From contig JAGTXZ010000009.1 of the NCBI GenBank assembly GCA_018398575.1, forward strand, positions 682,001 through 746,000: a stretch of DNA of 64,000 nt. The letters are read 5' to 3'. The notes beneath the pieces are model-generated. The model searched no databases and was not told the DNA's origin. It was given only the letters and a program-made list of their open reading frames with translations. The position numbers and the translations under genes are program-made. Shown one piece after another: positions 48,993 through 61,112 of this stretch (the first letter of the stretch is position 1; each line of letters starts with the position of its first letter). Origin of the DNA: Ampelomyces quisqualis. Its lineage: Eukaryota; Ascomycota; Dothideomycetes; Pleosporales; Phaeosphaeriaceae.

Positions 48993-50771
48993 ATGAAGCT
49001 TACTCTGCTTCAAGCCCCGTCATCCTCGGTATTGAGCTTCCTTCGAGCTCAAGTCAAGACCGCCTTCGAACCGTCAGCAGCGCAATGCACCGGACTTAGA
49101 AGACAACGACGACGGTGCACATATACCACGAAAGCTAGGGAAGATTGGAGTGCTCACAAATGCAGGGAAGGATGTAAGGGGATTGCTGGGCCCGGAAATG
49201 TACATCAACGGAGGATTACCGCACCACAACAATGTAAACCATTACAATTAGCCCTCGGTGGCTTGCAGCAACGAAGCAACTCGACCCTCCTAATCGATTG
49301 CCCCTCGAGCCGTCGTAACTTTTCCACCAGTCGAACACAGCATGTCTGGGACATGTTCAAGAGCAGACTGCGCAGGCGCGCCCAACTCAATGCCCCGTCT
49401 CCACCTTCAGATGATGCTCCAGGAGTCACAGGGTTCGAAAGCAGCATTGGCCGGGTGGTGCGGCCTACGAACCAGCTCAAGATGCGGTGTACAGAGTTGA
49501 ATGAGCATGGGGACGTCACACTTGTCAGCGGGGAGTTCAAGAAGAGCGAACTAATCGCAAAATACGGGCTACTCCCTCGAGACCTGCGCAAGATCGACTC
49601 AAGCTTGCTCCCGCACATTCTTGTTCGGCCGAGCGCGATACTGATCAACCTTCTGAACCTGAGAGTTTTGCTCAAGCACAATCGCGTCCTGGTATTCGAT
49701 GCATACGGCACAACAAACTCAAAGTCCCAATCGGTCTTCATGTACGATCTCGACCTCAAACTCCGCCAAAAAGAATCCGCCGCGACCAGTACCCTCGCGT
49801 ACGAATTCCGCGCCCTCGAAGCTGTCCTTATATCCGTCACACTGAGCTTGGAAAAGGAATTCGAGGGTGTCAGCGAGCCCGTCGTGCGGGTCTTGCGCGA
49901 GTTGGAAGAAGACATTGACAGGGACAAGCTCCGGTACTTGCTCATCTACAGCAAGAAACTAGGCAGCTTTGAGCAAAAAGCGCGCCTGGTGCGTAATGCA
50001 CTGGAAGAACTCCTCGAAGCCGACGACGATTTGTCGGCCATGTATCTCACCGAGAAAGCCCAGGGCAAAGAGCGCGAAGACAACGACCACACCGAAGTCG
50101 AAATGCTGCTTGAATCGTACCACAAAGTCGCGGATGAAATTGTCCAAACGGCCGAGAACTTGGTGTCGAATATCCGCAATACAGAGGAAATGTACGTCCT
50201 AGTCACAGTCACAGTCACGTTTACGCCCCTCCCCCAACTCCCTCTCTTTTCCTCTTCAATCCCCATGCACAAAAGTCGGAATTACTAACGTCAATCCACG
50301 ACCAGCGTCAAAGCCATCCTCGACGCAAACCGCAACTCGCTCATGCTCCTCGACCTCCAATTCTCCATCCTCACCCTCGCCATCACAGCAGGAACTTTCG
50401 GCGCCGCCCTCTACGGCATGAATCTGAAAAACTTCATCGAAGAATCAGACGTTGGCTTCTGGGGCGTCAGCGGCTTGTGCACCGTCGTAGGTGTCTTGGT
50501 CGCCTTCTTCGGCTTGCAGATTTTACGCAGGGTCCAGCGCGTCAGCATGTACAACCATGGCCGGGAGAGTTTCGTGAGCAAGACCCGTGCGTGGCTACTG
50601 GGTGTGTGGGGCGGCGGCCGCGCGCGGGGCGTCAGGCGCGCTGACGTTGCTGACTTCAGCGGGGTGGGCAAGAATGGGGAGAATTTGGCTCAGGTGGTGG
50701 CGCGGGAGAGGGCGTTGGCGAGGAGGTTGGCGAGAGCGGAATTGAGGGCCGATGAGTCGGTGAATCGCTGA
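48993..50771 (+). CDS. MRS2/LPE10-type mitochondrial magnesium channel
   Basis: This is a CorA-superfamily magnesium channel of the mitochondrial inner membrane, with 554 residues in two exons (48993-50191 and 50306-50771; intron 114 bp). The first 110 residues are rich in Arg, Ser and Gln with few acids, fitting a mitochondrial presequence. A long helical matrix domain follows (EFRALEAVLISVTLSLEKEF ... LLESYHKVADEIVQTAENL). Two membrane helices then flank the diagnostic Gly-Met-Asn motif (LYGMNLKN). The C-terminal tail is basic. Fungi have one or two such proteins (Mrs2, Lpe10/Mfm1), and which one this is cannot be decided here. Start 48993 is the first ATG of the frame. Confidence 0.93.
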
Positions 50772-51075
50772 CCAGAGGTGCATTTTCTCTCTTGTCTACT
50801 TTGCACTGTATATGCTCTCTACTCTGTTTGAGACGATTCCTGCTCCAGTACTGTTTGTTTCGACATCAGATGAGGGCTTGTGTGGATCGGCGTGCATAGC
50901 GCTGGCGTTTTCCACGTGTAAAAAATATTAATGATAGAAAGGCCCACGGGATCCAAAAAATACCATCGTGTAGGCAAGTATGTTTGCATGTATACCAATC
51001 CACACAAACCCAGTCCTGCAGCAGCCTTTCCTTCCACGCCACGCGCCTCCCACGCAACACTCGTGGCTGACCCCC
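50772..51075. other. Short convergent intergenic region
   Basis: This separates the Mg2+ channel gene (+) from the Gly-rich small protein gene (-). Nothing was recognised. Confidence 0.45.
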
Positions 51076-51553
51076 TCAACCCCCAATCTTCCTATCCATA
51101 TCCTTCCCACCCCCATACCCCTGCTCCCTCCTCTCCTTCTCAAACCCATCCTCTTTCTCCTCCATCCCCTTCGTCCCGCCAAACCCCCCCTCGGCATTCG
51201 CCTGACCCGTCGAACCCGTCGTTTTGCCGCCGACGCCTCCATCCTGGATACTCTGCCCGTACCGAATCTTGTCTGCTTTGCTGACGCCTTGGGTATTGGG
51301 TTCGTCGACCGGTGTTTTTGGCGGTTGAGTGGAAGTGTGTGTTGAGGGGTCTAGGGAAGGAGTTAGTTGGCAGGACAAGATGTGGGAAGGAAATCACGAC
51401 GAGTATGTGGAATGGGATATGATTTTTGGGAGAAAGAGGGGACGGACCGCCCAAGTGACCTGTTTGTTTGGCGTGGGGTTCGATGAATGTGTGGACGCCT
51501 TCGTATTGGGTTTGTTCGCCGCCGGGCTCGGTGTCGATGAGTTTGTCTGTCAT
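51076..51553 (-). CDS. Small Gly/Lys/Glu-rich hydrophilic protein
   Basis: Two exons (51448-51553 and 51076-51350) with a 97-bp intron encode 126 residues. The intron has a GTCCGT donor and CCTAG acceptor. The protein is entirely hydrophilic, with no Cys and no membrane segment. Its C-terminal half repeats Gly-Gly and charged residues (GGVGGKTTGSTGQANAEGGFGG, then KEDGFEKERREQGYGGG). The composition resembles stress-associated hydrophilin/LEA-like small fungal proteins, but I do not recognise a named family. The frame is carried consistently through the splice, which is the main support. It is upstream of, and on the same strand as, the minus-strand Rfc5 gene's 3' end, 272 bp away. Confidence 0.62.
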
Positions 51554-51825
51554 TGTGCTGGTTCGAATGAGGGCTGTAACTGTACCAAGGAGGAATTGTG
51601 GACAAGACAGGTGTTGAGAAAGTGTCGATGTAATGTGTATTGGGAGCTATGACCGCTGCTTCGAGTAAAGGGAAGCTTCATTGCGTTATGACGTAATGTC
51701 CAAACGCCGAAGACGCATGCGCGCTCAACAGACTGTTTCCTCAACGCCTTTGTGCAATAACGACATGTCATCCATATTTGTGTGAGACATCCCTGCATAT
51801 CCTACGCATTGCAAGAGCACTATGC

Positions 51826-53052
51826 CTAGGCTGAATCGAAGTCGATACCCATTGAGTGACTGCGGCAATGTTAGCTTTCATGTCATATGTGCAATACACA
51901 TTGACACATACCTTTCATATAACCTCATGTACTTTGCAACAAACGCTTCCAGATGAAAGATTTGTTTGCTTCCCATCTTACACCTATGCTCATAGAACGC
52001 CGCCCACTTTATGACCTCTGGCTTTAGAGCATCATCTGTCTTCGGTATGAGCTTCCAAGTAAGGGTCTTTATGATGGTGGTTGAGTCGATGCAGTGCGAA
52101 AGGAGGTCGTATAGAGATGCGCGGACTTGTAGGAGGCGCTGCGGGCTTCGCTCCTCGACAATCTGACGTGCGACTTGTTCGATGAGAGCCTCCCAATCTG
52201 GCGGTGGGATGTGTGTCGAGTCGGTGATTTTTTCACTGATGCAGGTCAGTTAAAGCTCCTCCAGAGATCCGAGATATCATGCCACGTACTTTTGTGCGTG
52301 CACAGCTTCAAACATCAGCAAAGCTTTCCTCAGATTTCGTCCACTGTCCTTGGCAATCCTTTGGTTGAGGCTCTCGACCTCCTTCCATCCCTCCTTCTTG
52401 GCCACGTTCTTCAGCACACCACAGATGTCAGTCTCTGTTGGCGCAGCGACTCTCACGAGCAATGTTCGACTCCGTATAGGCGCGATGATGTTGCTCGTCG
52501 AGTTTGCCAACAAAATCAGCCTCAGGTTGGGACTGTACTTCTCCATGGTCCGTCTCAGCGCTGCTTGGGCATCTCTCGTCAGGTGGTCCGCCTCATTGAT
52601 GACCACAACCTTGAAACGCTGCTTTGCGGCTAGATCAACCTGCTGTGTCTGTGCCACTTCCTTGAGTAGATCTTGCACAACCACTCTGTCGTAGTTGCCA
52701 ACATCTGAAGGCGTGATTTCGAGGTGGTATACGGAGGCTACGATGTTGAATTCGAGTTTGCGGTTTGATGTGGTTTGGAAGACACGTGCATCGATCTTGA
52801 TCTTTTCGACACCAGGACCATACAGTTCCTTGAGTGTTGCAACGATACGAGTTTTCTTGCCTGCGCCCGATGGCCCATATACGAGGAGATGTGGGAAGTC
52901 ACCGCTTTGTGCCTGCGAAGGATTGCGAGTTAGTCGCCGCAATTGAAAGAAGAAATTGAACGTACAAGCGCTCGCAATCGATCGGAAAGCTCTGGATGAT
53001 AGCTGAGAGCTTCAAGGGTGCGTGGACGGTGTTTGTCTACTAGGAGTGCCAT
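51826..53052 (-). CDS. rfc5: Replication factor C subunit 5 (clamp loader; human RFC3 orthologue)
   Basis: This is a small subunit of the RFC clamp loader that opens and loads PCNA at primer-template junctions, and also works in Rad17/Elg1/Ctf18 alternative loaders. It has 355 residues. Exons on the minus strand are 52966-53052, 52290-52912, 51912-52235 and 51826-51859; introns are 52-54 bp. The AAA+ module shows MALLVDKHRP, the Walker A variant GPSGAGKKTR, a Walker B with Asn-Glu-Ala-Asp (VVINEADHLTRDAQAALRR), sensor ILLANS and the IIAPIRSRT segment. The Walker B asparagine and Ser-Arg-Thr are normal for Rfc5-type subunits. The remaining part is the collar domain. Length equals yeast Rfc5. 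Identification is secure. Confidence 0.96.
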
Positions 53053-53530
53053 GGTTTTGTGTAAAGGGAACGCTTCGCGGAGCTGTTGATTTTCGGGGAC
53101 TTGGGAAACGCGTCGACGCGAGTAGCGCGTAAAGTGTCTTGGCATTGCATCCTTCAGTGATTCCAGAGCCACCTAGGCCAAGTTTTACCCCCGTTCATAT
53201 TAACAGTCACCGGTACCATTGCGATGGTTTGGTCATGAGGATTGCACAAGGTATATAATAGTGTTCCATCTGCAAGGCTATTTACAAGAAAGGATGCAGA
53301 CAGCCTTAAAGCGACTGACAAAGGCAAAAGACACGTTAAGAGAAACTCGGCCGCATCGAACAGCTCAAATCCAGAAAGGGGTATGTGAAATCGAAAAGCC
53401 AATCAAACAGTGGCATCCAAAGAGATTTGGTCTACAAAAGAAAGCCTCCCATCTAAGCGATCATGTACTCCATTTCTTGGGGGTGAAGAGTCGTAACATC
53501 GTGACAGTCGCGTGATGTACACGCTTAGAG
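53053..53530. other. Intergenic region
   Basis: This is the promoter of the minus-strand Rfc5 gene and the 3' end of the DUF7514-like gene. Nothing further was recognised. Confidence 0.45.
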
Positions 53531-55368
53531 CTAGTAGCGGCGTGAATCGTAGCCTCGATTGTCGTAGCCGTTGCTGCCATGTCGGTTACGATACTCGTCA
53601 TCTTCATACACTGATCGGGATTGTGAGTCGTAAGAGCTTTCTGTTCCTGCGGTGCTTCGTCGGTGCTGATCGCGCCTTGTACTGTCCACATCCTTATTGT
53701 AGCGTCGAGTATCTTCATTGAAGCTGTGTAGGTTGGACGTGTAGTGATTGTTCGGGACGTCTCGCACCGTCGGATCAGATTGCGTGCCGTGGTTGGAAGA
53801 GATTGGGCTTCTGGTGGAGCGGGTGCTGGCTTGTTGTCCAGCGCGAGGTTGAGTGTCAAAGTACGCATCGGTAGGAGGTGGCGCAAAAGGACCTTGGCCA
53901 GCATTAGACTGTCTTCGCTTGCGTTGCTCATCCATAGATGCATCCGATGTAACGCTCCTCTGAAGCTCCTCGTTATGAAGCTTGCCGCCACCTGGAGTTG
54001 CCGCATAGGGCTTGCGTTGCCGCTCGATAGGCACTGAAGACGCTTCGAAATCGGCCTCGGATCCGAATGACTTTTGTTCTGACTGTGATCCATACGGGGT
54101 CCGTTCTCGTTCAATATTCACGTTGAAAGGCTGGCTTTTGGGCGGAGGTGGGGGAAAAGACGGGGCTTTGCGAAGTGGTCCGACACCTTCCGCGGAGAGT
54201 GCAGCAGCACACCGTTGCTGCGCCTGCAGGTTTTCGACCTGCGGGAACAAGCGTCGTGGAAGCTCCTTTGGAAATCTCTCTTTGCGATCATCTGCATTGC
54301 TGATTGGCATGTCCAGGACAGCCTTTGCCAATCGCTCATACTCAGCATCCGGGTATGCCATGATCATGACGGTCATCCACTCCTGGAAGCCTTCAGGGGT
54401 GAGGGCAGGAATGTAAGGCTGTTCAGCCGGGTGCTCTTGGATGAGATGATGCTGGCATCGCATATCGCGGTATACCTTGGACAGTGACGAGTAGGACAAG
54501 GTGCCGAACATTGCTGCATGAGATTAGTATCGATCACATGACAACGATAGCTAGTTTCACCTACCTTGCCATGGATAGGTTTCGTCGCGAAGTTTGACCT
54601 CCTCATAGAACTTGAGCATCTTACTAGGTGAAATGACCAGACTACGCTTTGGCTCGTAATCTTCGACCTGGTGGCCTGTTAGAGACGTTATAAAGACTAC
54701 AATGGTCTACGACTCACAAGATGCAAGGCCAAGCCGCGCAAGAACTGACCCAGACGGGGCAAGGGCTGGCCATCTGGATCAAAAAGCGTCTGCCACATCT
54801 TCTCAATAGGCGAATATTCCTCCGTGGCCATTCTTGCTGCTGGCGCTGGGCGGACAGAGTGTCGTTGAGTGGTAGGAATAGCGGCAGGCGCAGTCCGTTC
54901 GTTCCGAGGGGTGGGAGTGTCGTGGGGTCCGTCCAACAGCGGGTCGCGAGCCAAGGGATCCGGACTGGAAGATGCAGTCGTGAAATGGGCAGCATTCTTT
55001 GGCGATGGGGGGGTGTGGACATTGCGTGGTGGGACCGAGGCAGACGTGGAAGCGGGCGAAGGTGGTACGTATTGCGCTTGTGCTGCACTGGCCGCAACGC
55101 TCATCTTGATTTCTTCGAGCACCGACTTCTTAACCTGTTCGGTGATCTGGGCGATGAGGTTGGGATCGACGACCCTCGCTGCATCCGATTTCTCAAAGGC
55201 ATTTCCAATGGCATTCTTCAGAGGCTGGTGGGAAGGCGGCGGCAAGGCGTCGGAAGCGACGCTGGACGATGCGCGCGACCTGCTCCGCGCAGACGGGCGG
55301 TACTGCGCATCGTAGTGGTGGGATGCGTGGTGAGCGTCAGGCTGGCTGCGGTAGGGGTCGTAGGCCAT
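53531..55368 (-). CDS. DUF7514-like protein of unknown function
   Basis: Three exons (54718-55368, 54565-54667, 53531-54513) with introns of 50 and 51 bp encode 578 residues. The first 160 residues are Ser/Pro/Ala-rich. The middle (about residues 185-320) is the conserved part. It includes WQTLFDPDGQPLPRLGQFLRG, then LVEDYEPKRSLVISPSKML after the first splice, YPWQAMFGTLSYSSLSKVYRDMRCQHHL, and PALTPEGFQEWMTVMI. This matches my memory of the fungal DUF7514 domain. A block with MPISNADDRKERFPKELPRRLFP follows. The rest is low-complexity, ending in Arg/Tyr/Asp repeats (GYDNRGYDSRRY). The first intron is assigned to the acceptor GGCCACCAG rather than the earlier CTAACAG because only that keeps the conserved frame. 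Function unknown, probably cytosolic or nuclear. Confidence 0.78.
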
Positions 55369-56149
55369 GGCGCTAGTCTATGACGCGGTCCAGTCCCAGT
55401 CGGCTCGCGTGGTGCCTAGGGAGACGAGCTACGACTACGTGGAGAATGCAGCGAACGAGCGCTGTTGTATGGCAGTGTTGTCATGCAGGTGCGCCGGGTG
55501 CAAAGGCGCGGCGGATATTGCGAAAGGCTGTCGATGGCAGTGTGTGTGGAGCGAGGATCTGTCTTGGAAGAGGTGGAGAGGGCTGCGCACACGGCTCAGC
55601 CTGGCGTGTGGTTTGGGCGCTCTGCGTCTTGTAGAACCTGAAAGAGAGGTTGGAATGGTTGACTGTATGTATGTTCCATCTTCCACGTGCAGAAGTTGGA
55701 AAATGCTGCCCTCTAGCTGGCGCTGGGCTTTTCAGGACAGCCCTGCAAGGCGGCTGTGCGTCATCGGACGTCATCCGCCATGCCAGAGCATGCTACTTCT
55801 GGCGGAGCGGCGTCGAGACACTCATGAGCATCTTCGTGCTCGATCATGTCTGCATCCCGTGGCGACGGACTTGTGCACACGAGGATGATGGGTGGGTTGA
55901 CCATGATATGATGATGGCTCTGTTGAGCATGCTGGTGCTGCAAGCACGTGGGGCCTGTCTGCCAACGGCACTCTCCACTTTGTTTCAGCGTGCAGGCTGC
56001 ACTGCGGGGCTGCGGGCCTGTGCGCAGGGTATGCGAGCAGCGATGGCCAGCTGGGGAGAAAAGGGGGCTGAAGTTTGAACCATGACTTTCTCTGTCCGCC
56101 GACGGTGAGTGGTGGGTTCTGTCGGCGGCGGCTACACTGCGGTGAGTAT

Positions 56150-56620
56150 CCGTACGGAGTACTCCGGACTAGAGATGGGCTCTTAGTGTACAGTATTGGA
56201 TACAGTCACGATACGATACCGAATGTACAAGCCCCTGAATCTCGGATACAGCGGCTTGTATCCAAAGCTGCGCACGGACTATCTTATGCCGCCGCGTTTC
56301 TCTTAATTTTGCAACCTGCTACGACGCTCCAACTACTCCGTACCTCTGCAATCTGTTCTGTGAAGCAATTTGTAGTTTTGTTCTGAGCAAGCATGGTCAG
56401 AGAAAGTTTAGTCAAAGAGGTAGATGTAAATAAGTAGCTAACAGGCAATGTGCTCTATTAGCTAGGGTACACAGATCCAAGTTCATTACGTCTTCTCCTT
56501 GTGGTTAGCGTTACAATACTGTATACGGTATCGAATCAGCATGTGTTCCAATACGATACCGAGTAGATGTACATTGGGCTCGCTTACAGTATCAGCCCAT
56601 CTTTACTCTGTACTCCGTAC
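56150..56620. mobile_element. MITE-like element with imperfect inverted ends
   Basis: The left end carries GTACGGAGTAC (56152-56162), then AGATGGGCT a few bases on. The right end carries the reverse complements in mirrored order (AGCCCATCT, then GTACTCCGTAC). Internal sequence is AT-richer than its flanks, with repeated strings such as ATACGATACCGA. No transposase is present. This arrangement suggests a non-autonomous DNA transposon of about 0.5 kb. The family is not assigned. Confidence 0.45.
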
Positions 56621-56734
56621 TCCGGACATGATCTGAGATGGCCTGTCAAGCTATTTCGGGCGGGTGATTGCGGCTGGCAAATGAAACGGACGACACCAGT
56701 GATGGCCGTCAATGCAGCCGAATGAAGGGTGAAG

Positions 56735-56755
56735 GGCGGCGGCGGCGGCGGCGGC
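56735..56755. repeat. (GGC)7 trinucleotide tract
   Basis: Seven GGC units lie in the STE11-like gene's upstream region. The tract is non-coding. Confidence 0.9.
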
Positions 56756-57217
56756 CAATGAGAGGCCTTGGCGAGACCAGCCTGCTTGGAAACCGCCAGC
56801 GTCTCATCGTCTCCGCTGCGGCCTCAGCTGAGTCAGCGGCCGACTCTTTCTTTCAGCCCTTGTCCCTGTGCAGTGCGCAAGCCAGCCAGACACCCCCGGG
56901 CGCACTGCCAACTGGTGCCGCGATAAAGCAATTCCCCTCCGCTCTCTCGCCCTGCCAGACGCCGCAGTGCAGTGCTGCTCCTGTGCCGGCTCCATCCGCC
57001 GCACGCTGCACCCCGTACCCCGTCCCGTACCACGTCGAACGAGTGCCACGCTCTCACCAAACCTCCCGCCAGCCGCCATCGCCCCTCGCCCGTCCCATCC
57101 TCCACCCGACGACAACCCGCAGCATGTGCATATGACCCGCGCCCAGCCACAGAGTGATCGATCCTCGGCGTTGACCTGCCACTGCGCGCTGCACCAACTG
57201 CACGACCCGCTCCAGAC

Positions 57218-60200
57218 ATGGCCATGCTGGTCTCCAAGTCGCCGTATCCCACGCCCTCGCTCGGCGGGTCCAGCTCCCAGGCCTCGGCCCAGTACAACTC
57301 GAGCATCTCCACCTATCGGAACCATGCCTCCAATGCGCGCAACGACCACACCACCTTTGCCTCGCCCACCGAGTCCGACTTCTCAGAGATGTACGATGCC
57401 CCAGACGCCGTCCGGTATGTGTGCTCTCTGCCTACACATGCCCCCTCGACTGACAGAACCAGGCACTGGGACGAAGACAAGGTTGCCGATTGGTTGAAGC
57501 GCATCAACTGCAGTCCGTATGTCGACCTGTTCAAGCGTAAGCATCCACCTCATTCGCACTGACGTCTCCTGACCTCGCCAGACAACCACATCAACGGCGA
57601 GAACCTCATGGAGATGGACATGACGCATCTCAAGGACATGGGAATCTCCAAAATCGGTGATCGCGTGCGCATCGGCACCCACGCCAAGCAGCTGCGACAC
57701 AAAGAGTACAAGAAAGCTTCAAGACGCCTCTCGAATCGCGTAAGCCATGGTTCCTGTACAGTTCCAAGACACCACTAACGCCCTCGACAGCAATCATTGG
57801 CCACGTTGGACAATGCCGCCTATGCCCCGCCCTCAGCCAGCTCCCCACGACCACTGCACTCGGCGCGCTCGGCGCCCGTCAGCTCTCGCTCGGACAGGCG
57901 CATGTCCCGACAAATCACAAACTCAGACCTCAGCAGCTATGCCTATGGAACCAAGCCTCCGTCACGGCCAGGCTCGCCCTTGGTCGATCAAGAGAACCGT
58001 GGCCTCCGAAGCGCCCGTCAAGCAGGTCTCAACAGCCCCAAAGAGGGCGGGAAGAAGGACTTTGCTTCAGCTTATGGTGCACACCCACTGAGTGCCTCGA
58101 GCACGAATCTAAGCTCACGGTTCGCCCAACCTCCACGATCTACACCCACCGAAACCCCACAGACCGCCCGATTCGCCCACCACATTCGCGCTGCACCCAG
58201 TGTCGACAGTGCTACCAATAGCGCAACACTGCCTCAGGATAAAGCCCTCATCCGGGTCATCTACGATGGTGGAAGAACGTCCGTCGTCAACATCGAGGGC
58301 TGCAAGACCGGGGAAGAAGTCATGCAGAAGACTCTCCGGAAGGGGCACTTGAACGAAGCCCAAGTACGAAACTACTGCTTCTACATTCTGAACAGCGGCG
58401 AGGCAGACCCCGCCTTGGCAGAACGCTTGAGTGACATTGAACTCTTCCGGCTTTGCAAAGACGCGAATCGACACCAACGGGGACGGCTCATCCTTCGCAA
58501 GGTCCATGCCGGAGAGCCCGACGACGACCAACTCAAGGCCGCAGCCGCCATCTATAACCAGCAAAACTTCCAACAAGGCCAGAATATCTACTTACCGGCA
58601 AGCAACCGAAGTCAGAGCAAGATTGAAAAGTTGACAGGAGAATCACTTGCTGCTGTAAGCTATCCTTTGTCTCCCTCGTCCGCAAGAGAACGAGAAAAAC
58701 ATATCAATTCGACGGCGCAGAATCTCGAGGGCCCAGGAAAGTCGGTACGATCACCACAGTTCCAAGCACGCGAACGCAAACTCAAGCAGTTCTATGGTGC
58801 TCGTCCGCCAAGTGAGCTGATCACTTCGGACCTCACTTCTTACTTCCCGGATGTTGGCAAGGACGAAATCGACAAGACACTGCGCATGTCCATTCGCCGC
58901 TCACGCAGGCTTAGTAGAGCCGCTTCCCGTCTATCCATGGCATCCAACTTCAGTGTTGCATCAAGCTTAAAAGACGCCCCGCCGCTACCATCCATCGCAG
59001 ACACTTGGCTTGCCAGTGGCAGTACAGCTCGACCTCTCCGTCCGCTGTCAGTCATGCGACTTGGTCTGCCTTCTCAGTCTGGCTATCGGGACTCAATGGC
59101 ATCATCCATGCTTGAGCCTCTCGAAGAGGAATCGCCCCTCGAGCCGAACCGCAAGTCATACGTGTCGTTTGGTGACGGAAGCGGCTCCGATACTCTTGGC
59201 GTCACTGATCCTGATGGCAATACCACTTTGCAATCGTACTTTGACGACGGCCAAAGCAGTCTTACAGGAAGCAGCACAAGCAACACCGAGAATGGCGATT
59301 CTCTCAACAAACGTTTGTCGGAAGCGATTGCCGAGGACGATGAAGACGATGACGATGAGCTGACAGAGTATCTCGAGCAAGACTCGTGGGACAACGTCAA
59401 GTACATGAAGGGAGCCCTCATCGGACAAGGCTCCTTTGGTAGCGTCTATCTTGCGCTGCACGCCGTCACTGGTGAACTCATGGCGGTCAAGCAAGTCGAG
59501 CTGCCGTCCGTGGTCGGCACCTCTCAGATGGACCACAAGAAGACAAACATGGTCGAAGCCTTGAAGCACGAAATCGGACTTCTTCGCGAACTCAAGCACA
59601 ACAACATTGTGCAATACCTCGGATCCAATTCAGATGACAGCCATCTCAACATTTTCCTCGAGTACGTTCCTGGTGGATCGGTAGCTACAATGCTGGTCAA
59701 TTATGGTCCATTAGGCGAGTCACTCATCCAGAACTTTGTCAGGCAAATTCTGCAAGGTTTGTCTTATCTCCACTCGAGCGACATCATCCACCGAGACATC
59801 AAAGGCGCAAACATTCTCGTCGACAATAAGGGTTCTGTCAAGATCTCTGATTTCGGCATCTCCAAGCGTATCGAAGCATCTACTCTGGGAGGCAGCAAGA
59901 AGGGAGCGCAGCGAGTATCCCTGCAAGGTTCCGTTTTCTGGATGGCTCCGGAAGTCGTCCGACAAACCGCATACACACGCAAAGCCGATATTTGGTCCCT
60001 CGGTTGCCTTGTCGTAGAGATGTTCACGGGTAGCCATCCCCACCCCAACTGCACGCAGCTTCAGGCCATTTTTAAGATTGGCGGCAGTGGTGATGCAAGC
60101 CCCACGATTCCCGAGAATGCTGGGGACGATGCCCGAGCCTTCCTCGCTCAAACTTTCCTGATCGATCATGAAAAACGTCCCAGTGCCGATGCATTGCTTG

Positions 60201-60232
60201 ACAGTCCGTTCATCAAAAACCAGGGCGCCTAG
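57218..60232 (+). CDS. ste11: STE11-type MAP kinase kinase kinase
   Basis: This is the MAPKKK at the top of the mating/filamentation (Fus3/Kss1-type) module and also of osmosensing in fungi. Exons are 57218-57414, 57463-57536, 57582-57739 and 57791-60232; introns are 45-51 bp; the product has 956 residues. Domains in order are a short Ser-rich leader, a SAM domain at about residues 67-140 (WDEDKVADWLKRINCSPYVDLF ... DMGISKIGDR), a Ras-binding/RA domain at about 290-375 (IRVIYDGGRTSVVNIEGCKTGEEVM), a Ser-rich linker with an acidic run, and a kinase domain at about 680-950. Kinase motifs seen are GQGSFGSV, MAVKQ, HRDIKGANILV, DFG and WMAPEV. The SAM domain would bind a Ste50-type adaptor. The layout and length match fungal SteC/Ste11 proteins well. 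Confidence 0.95.
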
Positions 60233-61112
60233 TCCATTCATTTCTATTACTTCAACATATTTATATCGTATTGATGGGCCCATCAATTACGCGGCGCATC
60301 ACACCATCCAACGTATAGTAGTGGTATGGAAAGCGTTTTTTATGGGGCACGGTAGGATTTGATCGCTGTTTTCAAGGAATGTTCGATCTGTTTCCATTCT
60401 CTACACCCGCGACGTGTTCATACGCAGAGATTGTCTGTACAATACCACTATGCTGGAAGTTTTTTCTAATCTTGTTGTACGGACGGTGGTCCATCATCGC
60501 AGCGCTGAGTTTTACATGGTGGAATGTTAATGGTGTTTGTATGGAGTTGTACTACTATATCCATCTATATCAACCAAACTTTCAGTTCTCTTATTCGTAT
60601 TCCTTGAAACTGTGTTCCTTTGAGTTCCCAGAGTGGTAACCTTGGAGGTGGCGGAAGCTCGACAAGTCACTCCGGCCGCAAGCTTGGGGTCCATTATTGT
60701 TTAAAGTTCATCTACCTTTTCAAACCCACTTGACGACTCACGTCACGAGAGTCAACTGCCGTAGACTAGTACTTCCGTACCCAGCCAACCCACATGTGCA
60801 TGCTTGTTGACCTTCTCTAGCTCCGCCCATCCCCCCGCAATGAGGGGTATCTCGCCACGCCTCGGTGTCTCCGCTCCCGACGTCAAACCATCTATCCGCA
60901 CCAGCGAGGGTCTCGGTTGGTGCCGTCCTCGAGACCGGTATACATGCATGTCTTGCAGGCGCCTTGTGCGACCCGGCGGGGTATATATTATGTAGCTGCC
61001 AGGTACCCTGGAGCGCCTTGCTTGCGTATCCCAGGCTTCCCTAGTCTTTCTGTATCCGCTCTGTTCAAACTAGTGATTACTTTGAGAAGAAGAGAAACTG
61101 GCGAGCAGCACA
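60233..61112. other. Intergenic region between STE11-like and alcohol dehydrogenase genes
   Basis: The first half is T-rich 3' untranslated sequence. The last 150 bases hold a TATA-like element. No gene was seen. Confidence 0.5.
60982..60988 (+). promoter_or_regulatory. Putative TATA element of the alcohol dehydrogenase gene
   Basis: TATATAT lies 131 bases before the ATG at 61113, in a GC-rich context. This is consistent with a strongly expressed metabolic gene. Confidence 0.45.

Larger units (their letters stand above)
55369..57217. other. Intergenic region upstream of the STE11-like gene, containing a MITE-like element
   Basis: This is divergent upstream DNA of the DUF7514-like gene (-) and the STE11-like gene (+). 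It includes the inverted-repeat segment at 56150-56620 and a (GGC)7 tract at 56735-56755. The last 450 bases are C-rich and probably form the leader of the MAPKKK. No gene was recognised. Confidence 0.5.
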
